Below, one piece after another: positions 16,607 to 26,300 of a stretch of DNA of 41,046 nt. The stretch spans positions 1 through 41,046 of the forward strand of contig URXX01000013.1 in the NCBI GenBank assembly GCA_900551895.1. The letters are read 5' to 3'. The translations under genes were made by a program, and so were the position numbers. The notes beneath the pieces are model-generated. The model was not told where the DNA came from. It ran no database searches and worked only from the letters and a program-made list of their open reading frames with translations. How positions within the stretch are numbered: the stretch's first letter is position 1; every line of letters begins with the position of its first letter. This DNA is from an uncultured Lachnospiraceae bacterium. Lineage in GTDB: Bacteria > Bacillota > Clostridia > Lachnospirales > Lachnospiraceae.

Positions 16607-16635
16607 TTTACATTCTCAAAAACTCTCCCTATAAT
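16607..16635 (+). promoter_or_regulatory. Promoter of the plus-strand secreted-protein gene
   Basis: There is -35 TTTACA (16607-16612), a 17-bp spacer and -10 TATAAT (16630-16635). It lies 36 bases before the ATG at 16671 and about 20 bases downstream of the second direct repeat, which would suit activator control. Confidence 0.7.
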
Positions 16636-16670
16636 ACACTTCAAATCATTTAGAAATGGAGGATATTCTT

Positions 16671-17120
16671 ATGAAAAAAATCTTTGCAACTTTATTTACT
16701 TTCTTGTTTCTTGCCACATCTATTACGGCTTCTGCAACAAATAATACAGCCGAATATGATTTGCATTCTCAGCAAAAAGAACAACATTTTACACTTTTAG
16801 AAGATAATGGAGAAATCTCCTATGTCACAATTACTCCTATTTCAAAAATTTCTAACGGTTCATATGAAGTAAAATACACGAAACCTAAAAAATGGACAGG
16901 AAAATTTATTGTTGATATAAACAGCAATAAATTTTCTTCTGTCCATTCACCTTCCGCTACTGCACTTTCCGGTTCTATTAAAGGGCATAGTTTGAAAAAG
17001 AACTCTTCTACTAAAGCAACTTTAGAAATTTCTTGGAAGCCTTCTTCTATAAGCCCTACTATGAAAGTCGGTGTAAAAGCATATATTTCCTCCGGCACTC
17101 TTAAAGTAGCGCCATTATAA
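16671..17120 (+). CDS. Small secreted protein, DUF5626-like
   Basis: The 149-residue protein begins with the signal peptide MKKIFATLFTFLFLATSITASA, with likely cleavage after the Ala-rich end (about residue 22). The mature part is beta-rich, with GSYEVKYTKPKKWTGKFIVDI (about 64-84), LSGSIKGHSLKKNSSTKATLE (about 102-122) and a VGVKAYISSGTLKV end. This resembles the short secreted clostridial proteins grouped as DUF5626; I hold that loosely. GGAGG lies 7-9 bases before the ATG at 16671. The stop codon overlaps the end of the convergent XRE gene by 6 bp. Confidence 0.7.
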   Translation: MKKIFATLFTFLFLATSITASATNNTAEYDLHSQQKEQHFTLLEDNGEISYVTITPISKISNGSYEVKYTKPKKWTGKFIVDINSNKFSSVHSPSATALSGSIKGHSLKKNSSTKATLEISWKPSSISPTMKVGVKAYISSGTLKVAPL

Positions 17121-17603
17121 TTTTTTTATTTCTACAACACCATTATCGATAAAGGCTACATCAATAAATATCCAAGTATTATATACTGCCAATGCCAAGC
17201 ACATAACTGCCACCGCTTTAATCCAAAAAGAATATTTTCTCTTCTTATATTTTATCAAAATAGCAATCGGCAAGACAATATTGATAATGGGTATTTGGCA
17301 GGCTGCCAAAAGCAAAATACCGCACAACAGAGCCACCATATCTTCATGTTTGGAGGAAGAAACTTCTTTTACCTTTTGAACAACAGGTTGCTCTATAGAT
17401 TTTTCTTCCTCCTGTTGTAATATTTCTGCGACACTTACCCCATAAACCTCTGCCAACTTTTTCATTGTTTCAATGTCCGGTACAGTTGTTCCGTGTTCCC
17501 AACGAGAAACTTTCTGCCTTGTCACATTTAGTTTTTCCGCTACGTCCGCCTGTGACAATTTTCTTTCTTTTCTATATTTACATAATTTCTCTTCTAAAGT
17601 CAT
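17115..17603 (-). CDS. XRE-family regulator with membrane tail, copy 2
   Basis: The 162-residue protein has an N-terminal helix-turn-helix, YRKERKLSQADVAEKLNVTRQKVSRWEHGTTVPD (about residues 10-43), then a Glu/Lys linker (about 65-90), then two hydrophobic helices (about 93-113 and 130-148) flanking KYKKRKYSFW. The start at 17603 is chosen for GAGGAG 6 bases upstream. It is a paralog of the gene just upstream, sharing the HTH, the KYSF motif and the helices, so the pair arose by tandem duplication. It is probably membrane-tethered. It is convergent with, and overlaps by 6 bp, the secreted-protein gene, a possible target. Confidence 0.8.
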   Translation of the reverse strand: MTLEEKLCKYRKERKLSQADVAEKLNVTRQKVSRWEHGTTVPDIETMKKLAEVYGVSVAEILQQEEEKSIEQPVVQKVKEVSSSKHEDMVALLCGILLLAACQIPIINIVLPIAILIKYKKRKYSFWIKAVAVMCLALAVYNTWIFIDVAFIDNGVVEIKKL

Positions 17604-17646
17604 TTCTTTCTCCTCATAAGTTTTATTCCGCATTCCAAAAACGGGA

Positions 17647-18093
17647 TCACCATAAATATCTGTTCTTTATAGTGCTGTTAGGATTAAAACACGTATAAAA
17701 AATCCCATAAGTATTATATACAGTTATCACTAAACATACAATGGCTACTGTCCTAATGAAAAATGAATATTTTCTGTTTTTATACTTCAATAGCACAATA
17801 AGGGAAACAATAATATTAACCACCGGTATTTTAAAGGCTACTGCAAGTATAATTCCACATATTAGTGCAGCAATTTCTTCATTTTGTGTGGTAGAATTTT
17901 CTTCCTGCAGCATTTCCTCCATATCTATTTCATATAATTCTGCTAATTGCTGCAAAATTTGAATATCCGGTATTGTTAAGTCACACTCCCAATACGAAAC
18001 TACCTGCCTTGTCACATTTAATTTTTCTGCCACTTCCCTTTGCGATAATTTTCTTTCTTTTCTGTATTTTTTTAATTTTCCCCCCAGTTTCAT
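17647..18093 (-). CDS. XRE-family regulator with membrane tail, copy 1
   Basis: The 148-residue protein has an HTH (YRKERKLSQREVAEKLNVTRQVVSYWECDLTIPD, about residues 9-42) followed by a short acidic linker and two hydrophobic helices (about 73-93 and 109-127) separated by KYKNRKYSFF. The linker is shorter than in the paralog downstream. It begins 3 bp after the tex stop, so it is probably co-transcribed with tex; the 43-bp gap to copy 2 suggests the same transcript. A membrane-bound repressor or sensor is the simplest idea, but no ligand domain is visible. Confidence 0.8.
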   Translation of the reverse strand: MKLGGKLKKYRKERKLSQREVAEKLNVTRQVVSYWECDLTIPDIQILQQLAELYEIDMEEMLQEENSTTQNEEIAALICGIILAVAFKIPVVNIIVSLIVLLKYKNRKYSFFIRTVAIVCLVITVYNTYGIFYTCFNPNSTIKNRYLW

Positions 18094-18096
18094 CGC

Positions 18097-20256
18097 CTAC
18101 GAAATCCCTTTCATCGTCAGTTGTATTCTCTTTTTCTTCACATCAACACTCATCACTTTCACGTCCACAATATCTCCGACACTCACCGCTTCCAGTGGGT
18201 GCTTAATGAATTTCTTATCTGTAATCTGCGAGATATGCACTAAGCCGTCCTGATGAACCCCAATATCGACAAAGACACCGAAATCAATTACATTTCTCAC
18301 CGTTCCTTTTAAAATCATTCCCTCCGTTAAATCTTTCATCTCCAAGACATCCGTTCTTAAAATCGGTTTCGGCATTTCATCACGAGGATCACGTCCCGGT
18401 TTTTCCAATTCTCTGATAATATCTTTCAAAGTGATTTCCCCTACGTTTAATTCCTGTGCCAGTTTTTTCTCGTCCTTTATTGTCTTAGAAAGTGTGGAGA
18501 GTTTTCCCTCCACAATATCCTGAAGAGAAAATCCTTGTTTTTCCAAAAGTTTTTCCGCTACTTCATAAGACTCGGGATGTACGCTTGTACTGTCCAAAGG
18601 ATTTTTTCCGCCTGCTATTCGCATAAATCCCGCACATTGTTCAAATGCTTTTGGTCCGAGTTTCGCTACTTTCAGTAATTCCTTACGGCTTTTAAATCGT
18701 CCGTTTTCCTCACGGTAAGCAACGATATTTTTTGCCACTGCGGAAGAAATTCCCGAAATGTAGGATAACAGCGGGGCTGATGCTGTATTTAAGTCTACCC
18801 CTACTTTATTTACGCAATCCTCCACAACGGCTGAGAGTGCTTCGCTTAACTTTTTCTGATTCAAATCGTGCTGATACTGACCGACACCAATAGATTTCGG
18901 CTCGATTTTTACCAGTTCTGCCAATGGATCCTGCACGCGTCTTGCTATTGATGCAGCGCTTCTTTGTCCCACGTCAAACTGCGGAAATTCTTCCGTTGCC
19001 AGTTTACTCGCCGAATACACGGACGCCCCCGCTTCGTTTGTAATCATATATTGTACATTTTCAGGTATTTCTTTTAGCAGTTCTACAATAATCATCTCAG
19101 ATTCTCGGGAAGCCGTTCCGTTTCCGAGAGAAATCAAAGTAATTCCGTATTTATGGATAAGTTTCTTCACTGTTTCTTTTGCCTGTGCAATTTTCTGCGG
19201 TGTTGTCGGCGCTGTCGGATAAACAACCGTTGTGTCTAAAACTTTTCCCGTTTCATCTACCACTGCAAGTTTGCAGCCTGTGCGGAATGCCGGATCCCAG
19301 CCAAGTACGACTTTATTTGCAATAGGAGGCTGCATCAATAATTGCTCTAAGTTTTTGCCGAAAACGGTAATCGCTCCGTCCTCCGCTTTTTCCGTCAATT
19401 CGCTCCTGATTTCTCGCTCTATCGCCGGAGCAATCAGACGTTTATAACTGTCCTCTATCGCCTCTTTTAAAATCGGTGTCGTATACGCATTATCACTGTG
19501 AATGACTTTCTTTTCCAAAAACTGAATTGCTTTTTCCTCCGGCACTTCTATCTTTAACTGCAATATCTTTTCTTTTTCTCCACGGTTTAAGGCAAGAATA
19601 CGGTGTCCTGCCAGTTTACTAATCGGTTCTTCAAAATCGTAATACATTTCATAGACTGACTCCGCCTCCGCATCTTTTGCCGTAGAAATTAATTTTCCCT
19701 GTTTCGTGGTAAAATTACGAAGATAAATACGGTAATCCGCCTCATCTGAAATATATTCTGCAATAATATCTTTCGCTCCCGCAATGGCTTCCTCGACAGT
19801 CGCCACCCCTTTTTCCTCAGAAATATACGCTTTTGCGCTCTCTTCAATCGGCTCTGACGTTTTTTGCATTGTAATTAATGCCGCCAACGGTTCTAATCCT
19901 TTTTCTTTTGCAATCGTTGCTCTTGTTCTTCGCTTTGGCCGGTATGGGCGATACAAATCATCGACAACAACTAATGTTTCCGCCTCCATAATCTGTCTGC
20001 GAAGTTCCTCCGTCAATTTTCCCTGTTCTTCAATGCTTGCTAGTACCTGTTCTTTTTTCTCTTCCAGATTTCTTAAATAAGTCAATCTTTCAAATAACTG
20101 TCTTAACTGTTCATCATTTAGCGAACCTGTCGCTTCTTTTCTATAACGCGAAATAAATGGAATTGTATTTCCCTCATCGATTAATTTTACCGCTGCCTCT
20201 ACCTGCCATTTTTTAACGCCTAATTCCTCTGTTAATTTCTGATTTATATTTACCAT
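18097..20256 (-). CDS. tex: RNA-binding transcription accessory protein Tex
   Basis: The 719-residue Tex protein is recognisable along its length: N-terminal helical region with TIPFISRYRKEATGSLNDEQL (about 30-50), YqgF-like RNase H fold VVLGWDPAFRTGCKLAVVDETG (about 315-336), helix-hairpin-helix units YISGISSAVAKNIVAYREENGRF (about 500) and LLKVAKLGPKAFEQCAGFMRI, and a C-terminal S1 domain GTVRNVIDFGVFVDIGVHQDGLVHISQI (about 648-675). Tex acts in transcription and RNA-related stress tolerance in other bacteria. The start at MVNINQ (20256) is preferred, as GAGGAG lies 9 bases upstream, whereas it abuts the ATG at 20265. Confidence 0.93.
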   Translation of the reverse strand: MVNINQKLTEELGVKKWQVEAAVKLIDEGNTIPFISRYRKEATGSLNDEQLRQLFERLTYLRNLEEKKEQVLASIEEQGKLTEELRRQIMEAETLVVVDDLYRPYRPKRRTRATIAKEKGLEPLAALITMQKTSEPIEESAKAYISEEKGVATVEEAIAGAKDIIAEYISDEADYRIYLRNFTTKQGKLISTAKDAEAESVYEMYYDFEEPISKLAGHRILALNRGEKEKILQLKIEVPEEKAIQFLEKKVIHSDNAYTTPILKEAIEDSYKRLIAPAIEREIRSELTEKAEDGAITVFGKNLEQLLMQPPIANKVVLGWDPAFRTGCKLAVVDETGKVLDTTVVYPTAPTTPQKIAQAKETVKKLIHKYGITLISLGNGTASRESEMIIVELLKEIPENVQYMITNEAGASVYSASKLATEEFPQFDVGQRSAASIARRVQDPLAELVKIEPKSIGVGQYQHDLNQKKLSEALSAVVEDCVNKVGVDLNTASAPLLSYISGISSAVAKNIVAYREENGRFKSRKELLKVAKLGPKAFEQCAGFMRIAGGKNPLDSTSVHPESYEVAEKLLEKQGFSLQDIVEGKLSTLSKTIKDEKKLAQELNVGEITLKDIIRELEKPGRDPRDEMPKPILRTDVLEMKDLTEGMILKGTVRNVIDFGVFVDIGVHQDGLVHISQITDKKFIKHPLEAVSVGDIVDVKVMSVDVKKKRIQLTMKGIS

Positions 20257-20329
20257 TCTTTTCATCTCCTCTTTATTTTAAACAATGCTTTCATTATACT
20301 CTCTTCTCCTCCTAATCTCAACGGTATAC

Positions 20330-20366
20330 AAAACGCAAAATGGGACGAGATTTTCGTCTCGTCCCA
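20330..20366 (-). terminator. Terminator of the GH2 gene
   Basis: A 10-bp perfect stem TGGGACGAGA/TCTCGTCCCA (20341-20350 with 20357-20366) is followed on the minus strand by TTTTGCGTTTT. It lies 11 bp after the GH2 stop codon. The bases AAAACGCAA next to TGGGACG resemble the start of the palindrome on the other side of the GH2 gene (27612-27630). Confidence 0.8.
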
Positions 20367-20377
20367 CCCTGTATTAA

Positions 20378-23300
20378 CTATCTGTTTCTTTTTCTCCATA
20401 CAAGAACAACTGCCGCTGCTGCTAACATCAATGCTCCTGTTTCGGCAACCGGTGAAGTATCTCCTGTTTTTACAGGTCTGTTGCTTCCACTCGGATTTTC
20501 CGGTTCTACCGGTTTACTTGGTTTCTGCGGATCTGTAGGTCCTACCGGTTTACTCGGGTCTTCCGGATCTGTAGGTCCTACCGGTTTATCCGGATCTTCC
20601 GGATCTACAGGTTTATCTGGATCTTCCGGTTCTTCTTTTGTCAATCCTTCTTCCGCTGCAAGAAGTTTTGTCAATGCATCTTCTACTGCCTGTTGAGTTG
20701 CTTCCTTATTTTCAAGAACTTCTTTTGCCTCTTTTAACGCTTCTTTCAACGCTTTTACACTGTCTTTCGTATAACCGTCTAAATCTAATTTTTCAATACG
20801 GTCTACCGCTTCCTGTAATTTGCCGAAATCCGCACGATTTTGTACAGAGTCTAATGCGTCATTTAATGCCTTTGTTGCACTGTCAATCTGTTCTTGCGTT
20901 ACGCTCTCATCATCTTTTTCAAATGCTTTAAGTACGTCTTCTGCTGCTTTCTTTGCTGCCTGTACTCTGTTCCATGATGACGGTGTCACCTCATCTTCTT
21001 TAACATTTTCCGCTCTGCCAATCGCATCTTTTAATGCGTTTACATCTGCTTTTTCCACAAGTTTTCCCTGTGCATCCAGCAATGCAACTTTTGCATCATT
21101 GACGTCTTTCTGTGTTGCGTCTTGATTTTCGAGAACTTCTTTCGCTGCATTTAACGCTTTTTCAAATGCCTCATAAGATTTCTTTGTGTAGTTATCTTTA
21201 TTCTCTGCAAGTTTGTCGGCATTCTCAACTGTTTCTTTTAAGTCACCGATAAATACAAGTTTATCTTTTGCATCTTTTAATGTATCGTAAGCGTTCTTAA
21301 CTTCTTCTTTTGTAGGAGCATCTTTTTGTAATACATCTTTCGCCTGATTTAATGCTGTTGTCATTTCATCCCAGCCTTTGTTGAAGTAATCGTCTTTTTG
21401 CAATTTCTCACATTCATCAACTAAGAACTGTAAATTCTGTTTGTCTGCCTCTGATGCCGAATTGTCTTTTTCTGCCTCAAAGTCAAGCCAAAGGACAACA
21501 TTTTCTGCTTTCGGGTCTGTCGCTTTATTTAACTGGTCTGCATTCAATGCCTGATTGAATACTCTCACCTGCTCAAAAGTAAGTTCAGACTGTCTTCCGA
21601 CTTTCTGCGGTTCATATCCTACAGAGAATGTGTTTTCACTCTTATGAACAGACATTGTTCCCGCTTTTTCTGTCACTGCATTGTCAACATATACTTTCAA
21701 TGTCTTGCCGTCATAAGACGCTGATAATGTGTGCCATTTATCAAAGAAATCGTTCGGAAGTTTTCCTGTTGTTGCCTGTAACCATGTTTTTCCATCACTG
21801 ATAAATGCGTCAATATGAACATCATCTTTGTTTTTATCGTAGTAGATACGATAAGCAAAACTATTGTCACCCATGCTTGCAATCATGTTATGTTTTTCGT
21901 GCGGGTTCTGCTGATCCCATACGCCAGTGTCGGCAGATTTTACAGATGCCGGAACATATACTCTTGATGATACGGTAAATGCGTTGTTTCCTGAAATAAC
22001 ATTATTTACCACTTTGTTCTTATCATCTACAGAGAAGTATCCTTTTAAAGCGCCTGCTTCTGTTTTCTCACCTTTTGTAAATTGAGCCGTATTCGGAAGA
22101 ACTGTGTCTAATTTATTTTTACTTGAGTCAAAAATCGTCTGCTCTTCCTGTTCCGGTTTTGCCATAACAATAATCTGTGCCTCTGCTTTTAACTCTTCCT
22201 TACCGTTTACGTTTTCCGCTTTCAGTACATAGTTTCCTGCTTCCGCCTTTTCAGAAACAACTACGGTTGCTTTTGTATAATCATCTGCGCTGTACTGTAC
22301 TTCAACGCCCTCTGCATTAAATCCGTCGGCGTCTAATACAGACCATTTTACGCTTGTCAGTTTTGCATTTGCATTATCCGGTACAAGTGTAAATTCTTTT
22401 GAGTTGCCAACTTCAATCGCTGCTTTTGCAGGGTCGATTGTCACTTTGTAAATATTTTCTTTATCTCTGAATTTAATATCTTTCATATCAACCCAGAGCG
22501 CTACGCTTTCGTCTTTTGCCTCGATAGCAGGTTTATCGCTATTCTGTTTCGCAACTTCATCCGCTGTCAACGCTTTCTCATATACGCGTACGGAAGAGAA
22601 ATCTGCTGCCGACGCTCTGTTTGTAGAAGGACAACCGCCGATTGTGAAATCGTAATCGGAGTGTGCAACTCCCTCTGTTGTTTCTGTTGCTTTTTCCTGC
22701 ATTAATTTTCCGTCTGCATATAACTGAATTTTATGGTTTGCATCGTCATATACGCCCACAATCTGATGTTCTTTTCCGAACCAGTTTGCTTTCTGTTCTT
22801 CGTTCATCTTATATTCGATGCTTCTCCATTTTCCACCTGCATAAATATGGAAGTCAATGTGACTGTCTGTTCTTGAGCGAAGTGCAAACGCCTCGTCCCC
22901 TTTTCCTGCAAACATATTGTAGTCTAATGAACCTGTAGGCGTCACTTTTGCTTCCACTGTAAAGGATTTATTTCCTTCCAAAACAGGATTTAATACGTCG
23001 TTAAACGGAACTGCAAGTTTTCCGTTCATCACAACGGTTTCACCGTTCTTTTCAAATTTTGCAGAGGACTCATATGGAATTTGTAAAGCATTTTTACTTG
23101 CGTCCTGAATATAAGTTTCTTTGTGCTCCAATGCTTTTACTTCTTTTACATATTTCTCTACTAATTTACTTCTGTCTTTATCTTTGTTTACGATAGCAGC
23201 CTGCTCTTTTGTCATTGCATTTACGTCTGCCTGCAACTCTTCCACTTCTTCTAACTGACTGTAGTCATATACAACGAAAGAGTCAATTCTGTCAATTAAA

Positions 23301-26300
23301 GACTGTGCGTACTCTTTATCATAGTCTTCTCTGTTGAAAGAAGAAACTTCGTGATAAGATTTTGCCATGTTGCCCAATGTTTCTGCGTCCGCATTTTTGT
23401 CTGCCGGAAGCATTGTAAATTCCCACTCATATACTTTACTTGCCGGAAGTTGATACTGTCCTAAAGGTCCGGGTCCGCAAGTTGCTCCGCCTGTTCCGAG
23501 TGAGCCGTAGTTTACGCTTAAGATTGTTTCTTTTCTCGGTGTTAAACCGTAAACGTGTGTCACTGCGTTCAAATCGTCCGGTGTAAAGTGAAGTACGCTC
23601 GCCTCTACTTTGTCTTTTGCGGAAATCAAAAGGGCTGTGTCGCTGTTATCACTCTTAACGGAAAGCCATTTTACATCTGTAAGGTTTCCTGTGTCATCTA
23701 CTTTTAAGTATGGGTAGAAGAAATCCGTTACCGTACTTGTGTAGATACCCTGTCTTGCATTTGTCTTTCTGTCGTTAAATGTTTCTACAGGTCCGTTTCC
23801 GTACCATGTTACATTTTCAAATCCCTCCGGAAGCGTCATCATAGAACCGACACGGATAAAGCCACCCATGCCTTTATTTGTTGCATCTACTGACATTTTA
23901 ATAGAAACTTCTCCATTCCCGTTGATTGTATATACAATCGTTTCTTTTGTATTTTTTGCATCCGGGAATGTTAATTTTGCTGTGATAACATTCTGTCCCG
24001 CCTCGTTTTTTGTTGCCTCTACAGAGTCAACTTTAATATTTTTCTCTACGTTCTGCCATTTTGCATCAAATGAATTTTTATCATTTTCTACAAGTCCTCT
24101 CCAAAAGTTCGGAACAGGTCCCTGCTGCACTAAAGTTTCACCATTATATGTGTAGTTTTTCATTGCGCCTGTTGCTTTATCGATAGAGAACGCAAATTTT
24201 TCACCTTTCACTTCAAAGACTTTGTCTGTTTCTTTTACTTCTACCGCTTTATCGCTTACCTGCGGTGCTGCCTGTTCTACAGTTGCTGGTACTGCAATCT
24301 GTACCCATGACATTTCTGCACCCTTTTTAGCCCATGCCGTATCTTCTTTCAGACTTACGGAAATATTCAAATAATATTCGCTTCCTGCTGGAATTTCTTT
24401 TGGCATCGTAAACGGCACTTGAATTGTTCCTGTTGTCTGCGGAGCAACGTCAGGATTTTCTACTTTTCCCGATTGAATTTCTTTACCGTTTTCCATTAAC
24501 TGCCATGTCACATCATATTCATTTAAGTTTTTGAAATTACTTTCATTATATACTTTTACCTGACGTGCATCTAAGTCGGCAACTTCTGCACTCATCCAGA
24601 AATTCTGATACTGATATTTTACTTCCATTAACTCAGGCTGCGGATTTCTGTCCGGACTTACTAAACCGTTTTCACAGAAACTGTTGTCATTTGGAACATC
24701 TCCCCAGTCTCCGCCGTATCCATAGAATTTACCTTTAATTTCATCTGCATATAAATTCTTGTGTGCATTTTCTGTTCCGTAGTAATCCCAACCGTTTGCC
24801 TGTGCTTTTGTATGTTCATCGGCATAATCTAACCAAAGCAATACGCTCTTGTCATTTGACGGAATTGCAGGGGTTTTAGAATTCTGAGCCTTCAATTCCT
24901 CTGCCGTGAGCGCCTTGTTGTAAATTCTTGCCACGGAAATCTGTCCGTCTACTTTACGTCCGTGAATGTTATCGTAACCTACACCTACCGGATTTGATGT
25001 TTCCGCTATTTTATCTGCTACATTGTTTGTTGCAAGTTGTTTACCGTCTACATAAATGCTGATTTTACCTTTGTCGTAAACGCCCGCTACCTGATGCCAC
25101 TGATTTTCCCAATTTTCAGGGAAATTACATGAAACGCTCTTCCAACTGTTGTCTGCATAGACGAAAAATTCAAGACCATTTCCTGAACTCTGTGTTTTCA
25201 ATGCAACCTGTGTATCACCTTTTGCTAATAATACACTGTTCTGTGATGATGATGCAGGTTTTACAATCGTTTCAAATGTAAAGGATTTGCCGGTTCCGGA
25301 TAATGCATCGTTGTATTTGGCATTCTGTTCCATAACGGTATAACCGCTGAATGCTTTTCCGCCGTTCATACTTTCTTCTCCTGCATTGTCAATCCAGTTT
25401 TCTTCTTCACCGACTGCATTTCCTTTTACACCTGTCTTATCTGTTACCCCATATTCATAGCCAAGTTCGTCTAAATCTACTACTCTCGATTGGTCTACCC
25501 AGTCCCAAACAAATGCTCCGAGCATATTGTCGGCGCTTCGGATAGCGTCCCAATATTCTTTTAGGTTACCGATAGAGTTTCCCATACCATGTGCATATTC
25601 ACAAAGCACATACGGAATTTTTCCTTCGCCCGCTCTGCTCTGCGTGAGGTCTACGCTTGGGTACATATTACTTCCCATATCCGTTCCCATTTTATCATTC
25701 TGCCCCTCACTATGTACCGGTCTTGTCGGGTCTTTCTCTTTGAAATACCAAATCATATCTTTAAACATTCCGTTAGAAACGTTCGGATCTGATGTGTATA
25801 CCATTTCATTACCGATTGACCAAATAACGATCGCCGGATTATTTTTCAAACGCTCGTAAGATGTTTCCGTTCTGTCCATAGCCAATTCGTAGAATAAACC
25901 TTTTGCGTTATTGTCATTCATAATAGCGTGGCTTTCCAAGTTTGTCTCGCCAATCATATACAATCCGTAGGAGTTACATAACCAATAGAAATAATCGTCA
26001 TTGCTATAGTGAGATGTTCTGACCGCATTTAAGTTGTTCCGCTTCATCAATTTCACATCTTCAAGCATTGTCGCCTGCGGAACTGCCTTGCCATAAAATG
26101 GGTCTGTATCGTGACGGTTTGCACCTTTTAACAAAAGTCTTTCTCCGTTAATCTTAACAGGTTCCCATTCTTTTGTTGTCACATTATAATTTTTATCTAC
26201 TTCTGTTCTTGTAAATTCAATTTCGCGAAAACCAAGTTGTGTGGAAACCGTTTCCACTGCATTTCCGCTTTCATCTACAAGTGTTAAAACAAGCGCGTAC

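Noticed and set aside
20340..20696. Plus-strand frame encoding a Gly/Ser-rich collagen-like 118-residue peptide
   Set aside because: It is the mirror of the Pro/Asp spacer repeat of the GH2 gene; no ribosome binding site, and it overlaps the GH2 terminator.
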